Of a stretch of DNA of 64,000 nt, positions 26,436-37,059 are shown piece by piece. Every line of letters begins with the position of its first letter. Position 1 is the stretch's first letter. The DNA lies in NCBI GenBank assembly GCA_022747635.1, contig JAKTNV010000001.1, positions 37,043,351-37,107,350 of the forward strand, in the 5' to 3' direction. Made by a program: the position numbers and the translations under genes. Source of the stretch: Hetaerina americana (Eukaryota > Arthropoda > Insecta > Odonata > Calopterygidae). The notes under the pieces were generated by a model that saw only the letters and a program-made list of their open reading frames with translations, was not told the origin of the DNA and searched no databases.

Positions 26436-26662
26436 CCGTCCAGGCTGTTGGCGGCCCCGTCATATAGGGATCTCTGACGGCACTCCCTCGTCTGTGTGGT
26501 GACTCCGCCGCCACATGACCGGGAGCACCGCGACCACGAGGACCAGGGGCCCCAGGAGGAGCCCCAGGACGCGTCGCCGCCTCCCCTCCAGCCGCCCCTA
26601 GGATTGCCGTCCATCCAGCCGGCGGCGGATTGGGCCGCTCGATGTTTCATCATGCCGCGGCC
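26436..26662 (-). CDS. Internal exon with N-terminal half of a thrombospondin type-1 repeat (ADAMTS-like/papilin-type protein)
   Basis: One 227-bp exon encodes 75 codons plus two bases. Reading on the minus strand, a pyrimidine-rich acceptor ending TTTCCTTGCAG precedes 26662, and the donor GTGAGT follows 26436. The exon starts in phase 0 and ends after two bases of a Gly codon. Its product has a Gly/Arg-rich lead (about residues 1-30), then WGSSWGPWSSWSRCSRSCGG (about residues 33-52) and a third cysteine in TRECRQR. This is the start of a TSR: layered tryptophans with the WxxW C-mannosylation motif, and CSRSCG, which fits the CxxS/TCG O-fucosylation motif. The last three TSR cysteines must lie in another exon. 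Such repeats occur in secreted matrix proteins: ADAMTSL, ADAMTS, papilin and insect lonely-heart-like proteins. Which one this is cannot be decided from half a domain. Confidence 0.85.
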
Positions 26663-28020
26663 CTGCAAGGAAAGAGAAGAGGAAATCTTAAAAAGGATGA
26701 CCTTGATCACGCGGCTTAAAACCGGAAATGCAAGGGCAACGGTTATGAGTTCTCAATAAATGGAAAAGCTAAATTATAAAACAAAACTGAAGGGCACTAA
26801 ACAGAGCTGGTAAAACCTTTCTACCTTCTAAGTTTTTTAGTCGTAGATGGTCAAATTAATAGGGACATAAGAATATGAATTTCTTTCGGCAAAGAACCTT
26901 TTGAAAATTGGTGGGAGCTGATGACACGGACCTTGCGTAAATGTATGAAGAAAAAATAAAGGTAACTTTTAAAAGGAGCGTAATTTTGCAGACTCAGAAA
27001 TTAGGTTGTTGGGACAAGGAGATAAGAGAGGATGGAGGGTTCTGAGATTTGGGTATCAACGACGGAAAAAGTAAAATGAATATAAGATAGTATAAAGGAA
27101 ACGAAAAAGTACTGAGCGGGGTAGAGAGAAGCTGACTGTTTGGAAAAATCCAGGAATGCAGGAAAGGCGTTTGTTTGTAGGGCATAGTGAGCGACAATGA
27201 AAAATTGAAAGCTGACGGAAGGCAGAAAGTTGGGGAAGGGGGATAGGAAAACATCATGCATGTTGGACGAAATTTAATGCGGTGAAAAATATCCTGATTT
27301 AATGACAGTGTTGGCTGTTTAGTTGTTAATGCTGAGGTGAAATTTAGAAGTGTAGATGTGGTTAATCTCTGTGCCCATTCAAAATATACCTTAACTTGTA
27401 GACTACCATTAATAATACTTAAAGCAAAAGCAAGGCGATAGGATATTAGATAATTTACATTTTTACATGTCTTTCATCAAATGTCACCATATTTTTACCG
27501 TACTTTGAATTTCATATTCACAGGGTTCGATGGATGAACAGGAAATGACTACTTCGCTCTCTCAAGCCAAATAATACCATTCCTTATTTCGATGATTTCA
27601 TTGAAAATGTCAATTAAACATCTTTAGAACTTATTAAGTAAATATAAAAACTGAAATCTATAGTTATTTTGAATGCTTCAAGGATTTGAGGCTATAAATG
27701 TTTCATAATGAGTCATGCTCTACCCAGCGTAGAAATCAATGGCTACGATAAATTCTTGCGTTGAAATTTCTTATGATACGATCAACCTTCACACCGGTGA
27801 CTGCGGTATGGTTTTTAAACAGGATCAATGACTTCTCACTGAATCATAAATAGAATTCAAAGCCTTGTTACAAAGCTTGTTGGATATTGCTTCCCTTATG
27901 GTAAATATTTGAATTTTATTTACGGGCAAAAAAGCCCTTAGGAATAAGACCTTTCGAAAGGTGACCAGAAGCTGATCCGACTTGTTTTGCCCTCATTCCA
28001 TCCAATTTTTTAAATAGCTT
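26663..28020. other. Probable intron or flank 5' of the TSR exon; purine-rich segment inside
   Basis: Upstream of the exon on the minus strand. The plus strand at 27000-27250 is purine-rich and lacks C. This gives two overlapping minus-strand frames of 86-87 codons that are rich in Phe, Ser and Pro and look compositional. No exon was recognised. Confidence 0.4.
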
Positions 28021-28042
28021 TGCCATATTTCTCATTTCTAGG

Positions 28043-28279
28043 ATGTATGTCCATAATTTATATGAAGAAACCCCGGGGGTGTTCTCAAATGCTTATGGCT
28101 CAGTAGAAGACCCAGAAGAGTGGGTGGCACCCGCCCCCCTCTTTTGGCCGAGGGAATGGAAGCCAGAGAAAATGGATGATTTGAAAGTCCGCCTCTTGAA
28201 GATTCAGAATATTACAGAATTAATGAATTTACATTCACCCTTATTGAAGTTTATTATCCATGTCCACATGAACAAGTGA
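28043..28279 (+). other. Unrecognised 78-codon open frame (possible exon or repeat fragment)
   Basis: The frame directly follows a pyrimidine-rich stretch ending TTTCTAG, which could be a splice acceptor. Its middle (EDPEEWVAPAPLFWPREWKP, about residues 23-42) is less biased than chance AT-rich frames and sits in a local GC-rich spot. I recognise no family and see no clear donor site. It could be a piece of a repeat or a chance frame. Confidence 0.15.
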
Positions 28280-28289
28280 ACACGAACAC

Positions 28290-29690
28290 ACGTTCAGCTA
28301 CGGATGTTAACCAGTGAGGTAATTTCCTCGTGGTGCACCATTCATTCCTTCTTTGGGCGAGTCATAAGCGACTAGTAAAATAATTTAAAAACAGGAAGAA
28401 ACTTTCCTCATGGCACATAGTTGCCGCGAAGAAAAATATTTTTAAGAGTGGATATTAATACATCCATCAATCTATCGTAAAACATTTTTGAACCTCGCTA
28501 AGGTTCAGAAACATGGTAGCATATTCAATTTCTGGAATGTCATGTGAGTACAACATTTAATTTTTACCAATGTTGATACTTTCATTTAATCCATTTCAAA
28601 CATTTCCCAACAACCGCGGTTGGAGTGTGTTTAATTTCTTTCCTCTCAGAAATAATACTTTGTTTGTGTGTTGGTCAAGTAACACTTGTCCCGGTAAATT
28701 ATTTTTATTTTCCTTTCGCTCCTGCTCCATACCCTGTTTTGATTGTTTGGGGCCAGTCTGACTGTTGTAGGGAAAAGCTGACAAATTAGAAAGGAGAGAG
28801 AGAAAAACGATGGCCACTTTCTGGCAAAGAAAGGCTCTTCGAAGAAATGGTGTGCCAGTAATGCACTTGATTCTGAGCCAGAAAGCTGCTATGCGGTACA
28901 ATATGCAGACAGATGTTTATCCAAATAGAGTACCCTTAGAGAGATGGGTTGAGTTTAAGGATAGACTTGTTGAAAGAAAATACTAGGTGGGGGCAGGGAG
29001 ATGTATGAAAAAGTTGTTTACAGTGGAATGTCGAATGCCCAGAGCATGTACCGAAAAATTTGACAAAACAAGTTGAAAACATGCCTCGTTGAATGATGTC
29101 ACTCACCTCGCCAATTTTTCTTAGAAGCCTCCACATTTCAGCGAATTTTTCAGAGGGAAATATATGTGTACGTGATTGTAAGATACGTGGAAATGAATCT
29201 CCGTGGCAAGAAACGGGTGGTTCACGAGTGTCTACAAGATCTGAAAATACACAAAGGTACTAATAGGAATAGTGACTACAAGTACCTTGGTTTTCATAGC
29301 GGTGGCTGCTGATTTTCCTACGAAATTAATATATCCATTATTGTAATTATATATCAATTATAGTTAGGTTATAATAAATGAGAGCATAATTTAAACCTCT
29401 AAAGTTCTCATTTTCCTGTCCATTAAATCCCATTGTCAGGTAAATAAAAATTCCAATCAAAACTATTCTTTTCCGTTTTAATTTATGCGTTGATATGCTA
29501 TGAAAAAACTACGGTGAAAGCAAAAACGTGAGTATTTACTCACGAAAAACATATGTAGCTTATTTTTGTGGATATTAACCACTATATTAAAAAATTAATT
29601 GACGTAAAACCCTTAGAGGTGATTAATAAATAAGTTATCACTTAATCAATAAACCGGTTAAAATACGTATTATTTAAGGTATCCTACCTA
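28290..29690. other. Unassigned AT-rich sequence
   Basis: No gene recognised. A small perfect palindrome lies at 29527-29544, with arms of 8 bases (CGTGAGTA / TACTCACG) around TT. Confidence 0.5.
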
Positions 29691-29699
29691 TTTATAGGC

Positions 29700-30870
29700 C
29701 GAAGTAAAAGTGAACTATTTACGTGTCAAGAAAAGTTCCCCTTTGGGCTCTATATTATTTTTCTTCATTTATTGTAACTTCTGCCTTCTTCATGCCGCCT
29801 GGGAAACCTTCTCTTTTCCTTCCTTAGCCCGCTACACAACATTTTCACTTCGATCAGCATCACACTACCTTTCAATATTTCCTCTATCCACTTCCTCAGT
29901 CTTTTTCGGATTTCCTCCACTAACTTCCACTGTTCGCCAGCCCTAGTTACTACCTAGGCTTTTGTCTTCCTCTTCCAAACTTATTTTCTCTATTCTCCGA
30001 CTCATGCTCATCTCAAAAGACTCCAATCTACGCTCGTCCGCTTGCCTCAAAGACCAGGTCTCACATCCATAAAGCAATAAGCTCCATTTTAAAATCTTTA
30101 CGAATCTTTTCTTCACCTCTTTACTTAGTGTAACTATCATCAATTCTATTCTTCTTTTGTAAATTCATGTTTTGCTAGCGCATGTCTTCTCCTTATGCCT
30201 GAATTACTATACTCATTTCCAGTAGCATACTACCCAAATATCGTATATGAACTGCTGCACATGATCTAGGCTATTCCCTCCTAATTTAATGTTCAATCTA
30301 GCTATAATACTTATTTAAAGAGAATCTCTCTACACTTTCTTTTGTGGTAATCCTTATCTCATACCTTTCGCATGGTTCCTGTAAAGCACTCAATTATAGC
30401 TGCAATTCCATAGCTGTCGGACTCATCATTCCTTTATCATCTGCAAAACTAACTGACTTAGTCATCTCAGCACCCGCTTTTATTCCCAGCACAAGCCACC
30501 CTTAAGATAAGCTCAGTATACCTGTATATGTCGATGAGTACCGGCGATAATGGGCTACTCTGCCTCATTCTCCAGCTTATGAATGCCCATCTTGTTTCTC
30601 CATCTACTAGTCTTACCGTGCCGTTTAATTCATGGAAAAGTCACGAATGAGTCGTCTACTCCCATATTCCGCAATATTTTCGATAACTTTGCCCACACTA
30701 CACGATTCTCAGATTCCACGACGCACACAAAGCCATCCCGATTATATTCGAAGCTCCTTTCTACTGACGTTCTCATCACTAAACTGATGCAATGGGTTCC
30801 TCTCCACTTTCTAAATCCAAACTGATATTCACCTAGGCAGTTGCTTTGCATTCCATTTAAATGAGTTATA
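29700..30870 (-). mobile_element. Degraded non-LTR retrotransposon (LINE), RT and C-terminal region
   Basis: This is a minus-strand LINE remnant read in several frames. From 5' to 3' on the element: QFGFRKWRGTHCISLVMRTS (finger region, about 30820-30760), a VWAKLSKILRNMGVD block, the FADD catalytic box at 30436-30447, a GGNSLDHVQQFIY thumb-type block around 30250, and WSLLLYGCETWSLRQADERR near 30040-30095. After these comes a C-terminal SVMLIEV...EEGRSYNK tail near 29715-29850. Frameshifts and stops break the ORF, and the endonuclease half was not seen. The LYGCETW...R-ADER-LESFEM signature is typical of insect endonuclease-reverse transcriptase LINEs. Clade assignment (RTE-like or similar) is uncertain. 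The mariner at 30991 lies just beyond the 5' end of this fragment. Confidence 0.85.
29943..30851 (-). pseudogene. Broken LINE reverse transcriptase
   Basis: This is the coding relic inside the LINE above. The two longest open pieces are 30630-30851 (finger/palm region) and 29943-30143 (thumb and connection region with LYGCETW). The catalytic palm with FADD lies between them in another frame, interrupted by stops. Family proteins copy LINE RNA at the nicked target site; this copy cannot make a working enzyme as it stands. Confidence 0.8.
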
Positions 30871-30990
30871 ATTTAATTTTGCATAACTGGTTGATGATTA
30901 GTCCCAGAAACGTTGCTGCCTGAACCTGGATTGCAATTTCACTATAATTTTGCTCTTGCGTCCTCATATTTCACTTGGAGAGTGAAAGTA

Positions 30991-31898
30991 CGAGGGTAGC
31001 CTGGCTGAAAAGTAATGCACACATGCTTGAAGAGCGCGAACAAAAACAAATAGTAAGATCGGGTAAAAAGTACATTGAAGTACAATTCTTAAGTTTCAAA
31101 ATCGTGTATTTATTTTTCAAAATAGTCGCCGTTAAGGCAAACACATTTCTCCCAACGTGTAACAAGTTTTTTCATTCCGTCACTGAACAATTCTTCCGAC
31201 TTTTCTCGAATCCAGGGCTTGACAGCTACCTTCACCTCGTCGTCCGAGGTGTAATGATTACCCTTGAGTTGAGGAAAAAAATCGGGGGAATAAGGAATGT
31301 GGAAAGGGTTCAAATTTCAGGTGTCGCAGAGCCTCTCCAGTCGCGCGCGAGGTGTGTGGACGAGCGTTGTCACGTTGCAAGATTATTGGCACCAGGCTGC
31401 CTTTAACACGACAAACATCTTCCTTAGATATTCCAACATGGTTTGCGATACACTTTTGAGTGATTTGCCGGTCATTTTGAATCAAAGCGATGTTTATCAT
31501 CTGTGGCAGTGATCGGACGTCCGCTGCGTTTTTCATCAACAATTATGGCTTTTCCGGGCTCACAACCACGAAATTTTACTACCCATCAAATTACAGTAGA
31601 ACTATCAACAGCATCGTCACCATAAAAAGCCTTCAAACGGCGATGAATCTCAATAGGAATCACTTTTTTAGCAGTTACAAATTCGATAACGGCACGCAGT
31701 TTAACTCGCGTTGACAGAGCACCAGAACACGTCTCCATACTACCGCTTCTCGAAATACACTGGATGAATGAAACGACCTCAAACCTGCGCAAGCATGTTG
31801 AGGGGAATGTTATTTCAACGTATCACAAGGAGTGCTTCTGAAAGTCATTTTGTTTGTGGTCTACAAGCATGAGCGCATTAGTTTTCAGCCTGCCCTCG
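30991..31898 (-). mobile_element. Internally deleted mariner transposon with both inverted termini and TA duplication
   Basis: The left end CGAGGGTAGCCTGGCTGAAA and the right end (reverse complement CGAGGGCAGGCTGAAAACTA) are inverted repeats. Each is preceded by TA (30989-30990 and 31899-31900), the expected TA target duplication of Tc1/mariner elements. The element is 908 bp against about 1.3 kb for a complete mariner (family knowledge). Inside is a minus-strand transposase relic with an internal deletion. It is therefore a nonautonomous derivative that still has both ends. Confidence 0.92.
31110..31738 (-). pseudogene. Truncated mariner transposase
   Basis: Pieces occur in the expected order. 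First is an N-terminal helix-turn-helix region with VKLRAVIEFVTAKKVIPIEI and YGDDAVDSSTV. Next is the linker to the second helix-turn-helix (ITQKCIANHVGISKEDVCR). Then there is a jump to RDNARPHTS, the segment with the second catalytic Asp. The end is SDDEVKVAVKPWI...GMKKLVTRWEKC...GDYFEK with a stop. The stretch holding the first catalytic Asp (the GDETW-type motif) is missing, and the YSPDLAPSD-type motif with the third Asp is not recognisable. Several frameshifts are needed to read it. It cannot be catalytic. Confidence 0.85.
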
Positions 31899-32013
31899 TA
31901 TTATCCCATTGAACACAAGATCATGCACGAATGACCGAAAAACAGATAACTAGACAAGACCCTACCTTCCTTGGATCTTCGAAGGTGATTAGTGCTTTGA
32001 ATGGCCTAAGAAA

Positions 32014-32232
32014 GGCCTTGAGGGCCAGCTGGTGTATTAGTATGCTTGGCTACTCACAGGAAGCCCCGGATTTGATTCCGGGGCACGTGACTCCTCTGGG
32101 CTCTAATTTTTCGGATACCGTATCTTTCTGAAAAACTACAGGCAACACTGAGAAACTCGCTGGAGTACTGATGCGTAAATTGTACTGATAGTACATCCAC
32201 CCTGATATGTAAATTTCACACGGCATATGAGG
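32014..32232 (+). mobile_element. tRNA-derived SINE, family A, near full length
   Basis: The tRNA-like head is clear: AGGGCCAGCTGGTGTATTAG as A-box region (near 32021) and GGATTTGATTCCGGGGC as B box (near 32068-32084). The body contains CTCTAATTTTTCGGATACCG, equivalent to the TGTGATTTTTCGGGTACC block of the 47.8-kb copy. The tail has CCACCCTGATATGTAAATTT and CACACGGCATATGAG. It lacks the final GGTTGATAACTGTGG block seen in the 17.7- and 22.9-kb copies. Confidence 0.85.
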
Positions 32233-32233
32233 T

Positions 32234-32279
32234 CACTATTACCTTAAACTATATCACACTATTACCTTAAACTATAAAA
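32234..32279. repeat. Tandem duplication, 23-bp unit
   Basis: Two consecutive copies share CACTATTACCTTAAACTATA, followed by TCA in the first and AAA in the second. It directly follows the SINE tail and may be slippage or a repair scar. Confidence 0.85.
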
Positions 32280-32486
32280 ACCAAGCTTCGTGTCGAATAC
32301 TCTAGTTTTTAATGGTTGATTATATGCCTTCGCCTCAAATGAATACCACTCCGTCATTCAGGTACGAAATCTCGACGAAGGTACACTCACGAAGACAGAG
32401 AGATGAGTACACACAAAATAATGTTTTGTTTGAGTTCGGTTAAGAATTCAGATTACAATTAGGAACATCAATAGATAAAACCAGTT

Positions 32487-32516
32487 AAAAATAACGTCCA
32501 ATCGGACGTTATTTTT
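32487..32516. repeat. Perfect 13-bp inverted repeat (hairpin)
   Basis: The arms AAAAATAACGTCC (32487-32499) and GGACGTTATTTTT (32504-32516) are perfectly complementary around a 4-base AATC loop. The T-rich 3' arm resembles a bacterial intrinsic terminator, but in this eukaryotic context that reading does not apply. Confidence 0.9.
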
Positions 32517-32519
32517 TAC

Positions 32520-33990
32520 GTTAAGTGTCAAGCAACGAAAAGCTGAATGTGATGCTAATTTTTTTTAAGTTTACTCTTAAGCATTAAAGCACTTTGACGT
32601 ATTTTTACAATCAATTAGATATGCAGTTTTGGATAACATTCAGGAGGGACAACATACACCAATCACACTAGGTCGAGCGCCGTATTTGCTTCGCACGTCT
32701 CTGTCTGATACCTGTCTGCTCCCGTAATGAACACAACCCCATTCAACGACACGGCCCATTACGGATTCCAGGATTACCGAGAACAATGTTACGTGATATT
32801 ACGTGAGTAATAGGAAGTTCAAAATGTTGACATGTTTTCTTCAAAATCATAAGATAGAATAATAATAAGGGAAAATAAAACGGCGATCATTCGTGATATT
32901 AATTTTACAAGGGACGCAATGAAAATCCCCCGTTTTTGTCCACGTATTATCAATCAAGGCAGTTAATTAAATATGAGCTAAATCCACAGTAATTTTATTT
33001 CGACAAAGAGAAACTTTGGGGAAAAAGATTACCCCAGAGTTTCACCAGGGTCTATGGTTCCGACGAATTCTCCTTTGAACGGTTTTGGGATCGAAGCATG
33101 TTTATGAATCCGGTTCGTCATCGCAGGATGCCATAGCAATTTACCTGCAACGCAAAATGATTTCATACGAGAGAAACCTGTAACATGAAACCTGAACGCT
33201 AACATTACTGGATGAACATCTGGCTTTGAAAAGTTTTCCAATTGTTAAATTTATTCTCATTCCATTTCGCTAACAAAGGGCAAAATAATACTCAATTTTC
33301 TCTCTGTGCGTCTTTTATCATTATATTTTGACATGAAGAAAATTACTTCTTTTCAATGAAAGATGTTTGTCGCGTGTTCCGCAAAAGTATCCCTGGTGGG
33401 ATGGAGAATGCGCAAAACGCGTAAGCAAGGTTGAACGAGAGTGTCCAGTTGCATCATCACTTCATGTCCTTTCTCTCCATTACGTACGCATTCTCCGGCG
33501 ACCTTTATATGCACTTCAATAACTACTTAAATTGCGAACAATTATTCAGCATTTAAGCCATTGTTCCATCTCTTATGATCTACATCACTTGGATGGTATC
33601 ATCCAATGGGTAAGTGAGCGAATCGGTAAATGTGGGCAGCAAAGCAATCATTGTCACGAATTCACTATGACACAGTGTCATTAGAAATGTACGTATTGAT
33701 GTTGTTATGAAGAAAAGTATTGGTCGTTCTTATATGCTAACAGTAATTACTGAAAATTAGCAAAATATAACAGCAGAGTTATGAGCCAATGATCTTAAAA
33801 TTATGAATTCGGATTCAACCACGATAACAGATACTTACAGATAAAATATAAAATCGCATTTTCCCTGCCGAAAACTACCATTCTACAACAAAAATGAAAA
33901 CTTGTATTGATGAAATCCGTTTGGTTCCCTGAAATACATTTTTCTATTTGAATAGACTCAAAAGCAATTTTCTCTAACCGCGAACACCTT
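32520..33990. other. Unassigned AT-rich sequence
   Basis: No features recognised. The 70-codon minus frame at 33029-33241 has no known domain. Confidence 0.5.
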
Positions 33991-33997
33991 TAAGTAT

Positions 33998-34045
33998 CTG
34001 TACCAGTTAAGTACTGCACTCCAACTACTGTACCAGTAGAGTACT
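33998..34045 (+). repeat. Direct repeat, about 30-bp period, two copies
   Basis: CTGTACCAGTTAAGTACT (33998-34015) recurs as CTGTACCAGTAGAGTACT (34028-34045), with two differences and a 30-base period. Confidence 0.8.
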
Positions 34046-34049
34046 CATA

Positions 34050-35720
34050 TACAGGGTAGCTGTATCCCCTTTAAAAGAGGGAAATTCGCTCCTTTCTAGG
34101 ATAACACCTAAGCGGAAGTGCAAGAGCTCCAATAAACCAAAGTTCGATCGAACAATTGCCTGGAGATCAATCGTCATTTTCAGTCATTTCAGGATCTTTT
34201 CAAAGGGTCTTAATTTTCGAAGGTTTTGATTGATGGAAAATATAATTTCAAGTTTTCTACCCTCCCCCAATGAATACTCGCCTCATGAATTGAAAACATA
34301 GGGATTTCCTACGTTTCACAAAAAAAATGAACAGGGTATAAGGCTCCTAAAATTAACTGCTAGGAATGTCAAGTCAGCATTGGTCGTAGACTGCCAGGAT
34401 AAATATTCATTTGGAGGAGATGAAAGCTCACTGTCACCATAGGCATATATTGTCAATCAAAGATCACCACATCATCGTCGAGGATACGCCATCAGTTGAT
34501 TGGACGTTCTAAGCTGGGGGATTGGAAACGCGTGGAAGGGTAAGTAAACAGAACCGTTTGAGGGAGGGAATGATTGTAAAGAGGAAAATTGATGACGCGG
34601 CGGAAAAGTGGAGGAGAAATACTCGGGGAAAACGTGCGTCTCTCTGCAGCCCTTCAAGAATGCCTCCAAGGGCACACAACTGTTCCACCAGAAGACAAGT
34701 GGAAAATATACTGCTCCATCCAAAAGTAACTTCTTGGTCTGCCGTAGGGGATTTTTTCACGGAAATCAATCTCATGCTTCAAATCTATTGTTTTGACGCC
34801 GATATTTTCAATTTTGTACAAAATAAATACTCGTCTCTTAATTACTATGTTGTGAACGAAAGTGTATGCTATATAGTATGTATATATATAGTTCACGCCT
34901 GTTTATCGGAGCATACGCATAGAGCTTACCGTCAGAGATGAGTGGAGATGTTTGAAGCAGATATATCACAAAATCCCGCGTTACTACAAAAGGGTTCCGG
35001 AACACATGAAAGGCAGACTTTGCATGGACTAATTCTCTAATCTAATAACGGAGGAATTTGGCTAGAATATTTCTCCAACGTTAACCCTAGCTCCATCCCA
35101 AAAGAGGAAAGACAACCATATAAGAACACTATCGAATAGTAAGTTTGATTTTGCACGCAGCTAAAGTGGCATTTAGGATTAGGAGAGAAAACGATTAATT
35201 GAGGAAAGACCAGTTGGAGTGCAAAATGGGGAGAGACTAGCGCGAGTAGGAAATGAGGGGCAAGTACACTCGATGGTATTAGGATTGACCACGTGAAAAT
35301 CAATTATCGAATAAAATAGGAATACTAATACTGTGTCAATAACAGAGACAAAGCCTAAGACAATTTTTACTTAATAAATCTTTATAAAGTGGAAAATTTT
35401 AATAGTCTACGTCTACGTTATTATGGAAAAATTCCACCACATCACACCTGAATATGTAATTAACATAATAATAATGTGCAGTTTCCAAAAAACCTCGTCA
35501 TTTATTACAACTAGTTTCAACGCATATGCTTCATCCTCAAAATTCGCTATTGAGTGTGGTTTTGTACGACGCAGGAACATGGTCATTGAAGATTGAAGCA
35601 AGAATATAGGCGTTGATTGGAAAATTTTGAAATGCGGGAGTGGAGAATAATCAAAAAGGTGAAAGGAAAACAAAGGAAGATTCACTAGGAACTGTGGGGG
35701 AGAAGGGGCATTGTGGGGAG
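34050..35720. other. Unassigned sequence
   Basis: A 139-codon plus frame (34522-34941) has overlapping frames on both strands and no recognised domain. Purine-rich stretches at 34500-34650 and 35570-35720 may be LINE-derived. Only the part from about 35725 gives recognisable motifs. Confidence 0.4.
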
Positions 35721-35724
35721 AAAA

Positions 35725-35935
35725 TCAAAGGAGGCAGTAAAGATGGATGCAGAGCATTTTCATCGGCAATGGGATAATGACGACTGCGATAGAGGGGAGA
35801 ACGTTAAGGATATAAGGAAGGGGCTGGAATAGGATAGTGTGTTGGACGGAATGAAGGGAGGAAGGAAGTATGAGGAGATGAAAAGAGGCTTATTGCAGAA
35901 TAGGATGTTAGGTTATGTTTGTCATGAGATAAAAA
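35725..35935 (+). mobile_element. LINE C-terminal remnant
   Basis: Reading with frameshifts on the plus strand gives MQSIFIGNGIMTTAIEGRTL and then LDGMKGGRKYEEMKR. These line up with the tails of the LINE fragments at 29.7, 49.9 and 51.9 kb, where the order is GSGML-x-VIEGR-x-LG and then EGRSY-x-MKR. No reverse-transcriptase core was seen next to it. A loosely similar copy of the following sequence (GGCTTATTG...GGATG) recurs about 120 bases downstream. Confidence 0.6.
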
Positions 35936-36029
35936 GGTATTGTCACCGTACCTTTTGCTAAACTTTTCCATGCAAAACCTATCTTCTACAAAGCCCTTGT
36001 TCGAAGGGCTTATTGTAGTGTCGGATGCC

Positions 36030-37055
36030 ATTTTATGTTATGTGAGAAGAGGCAAAGATATTCAGCTTTTTTCATTGTTTCCATTCAAAACGTACCCTAA
36101 ATGGTAGAATGCCAATAATAATGATTTCACAACATGTATCTCTTCTTTGGTCACTCAGTTTTTCCTTCATTATGCCACAGACATTTACTAGAATAGGAAT
36201 AAAGAGAAAATAAAATATTGCAGTGAGAATGAACCTTCTAATTCCTCTTATGAAGAGACTGATTTGGAATATTTGGAATCTATGACACAGACCTATAAAA
36301 TATAGGCCGACGCTTTGAGACATCTAGATCAAACAATATTTTTGCCAGCCTTGTTGAAACATCATTTATGTTAAATTATCATCAAGATTCCAATGTTGAA
36401 TTTTAGTGAGTTCCACCTTAAACCAGAGTAATTAACACCGTGACCATTCTTTGGTGAGGTGAACTAATCATTACCGTGTCTGAAAATGCTCCACTAAGGT
36501 AATGGGGGACATTTCCCTTCCCTTTCGCCTGTATTTTCTAGGAAGTTGTTTGATCCTGACAGAAAATAGCATATATTTGAAACAGCTGGGCACGTCCAGT
36601 GGAATCATTACGAAAGAAGATTATCCGCATTTCAAGAGCATTAAAACGTAGATATCAAAGAAAGAAAACATTGTTAATAATAACAGTGAACATTTTTTCT
36701 CTTGAATATTCAAACTTTTACCATCAGAAAAATAGTTACGTCCTCGAGCTAAAGCTTCTGAAAATCACGTGACAGAAACTTCAACCGCAATTTTACCTAA
36801 TCCTCTTATCTAACTGGGTAATTGCCCTTATTTCATTAAATATTCAAGATTTGTATGAATGTTATTTTTCCACTTCTGACTTTGCGTAACATATGATTTC
36901 TCATCTGATGCAACATCCCTGGCGTGAGTGAAACTTGAAATCATGAGTGGATGTACAAGTGGGTGAAGTGAGTATACCCGTAGGTGACTCATAAAATGAG
37001 TAATCATCCTGAAGCCGAGGCCAATATAATGCAATTATTTTTTAAACGTAATTTT
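36030..37055. other. Unassigned AT-rich sequence
   Basis: Nothing recognised; all frames are under 85 codons. Confidence 0.5.
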
Positions 37056-37059
37056 TTGA

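Noticed and set aside
27000..27257. Two minus-strand ORFs of 86-87 codons next to the TSR exon
   Set aside because: They overlap in different frames in purine-rich DNA; hydrophobic Phe/Ser/Pro content follows from composition, and no splice sites support an exon.
32487..32516. Intrinsic transcription terminator
   Set aside because: The stem plus T-run resembles a bacterial terminator, but the window is clearly eukaryotic and no gene precedes it.
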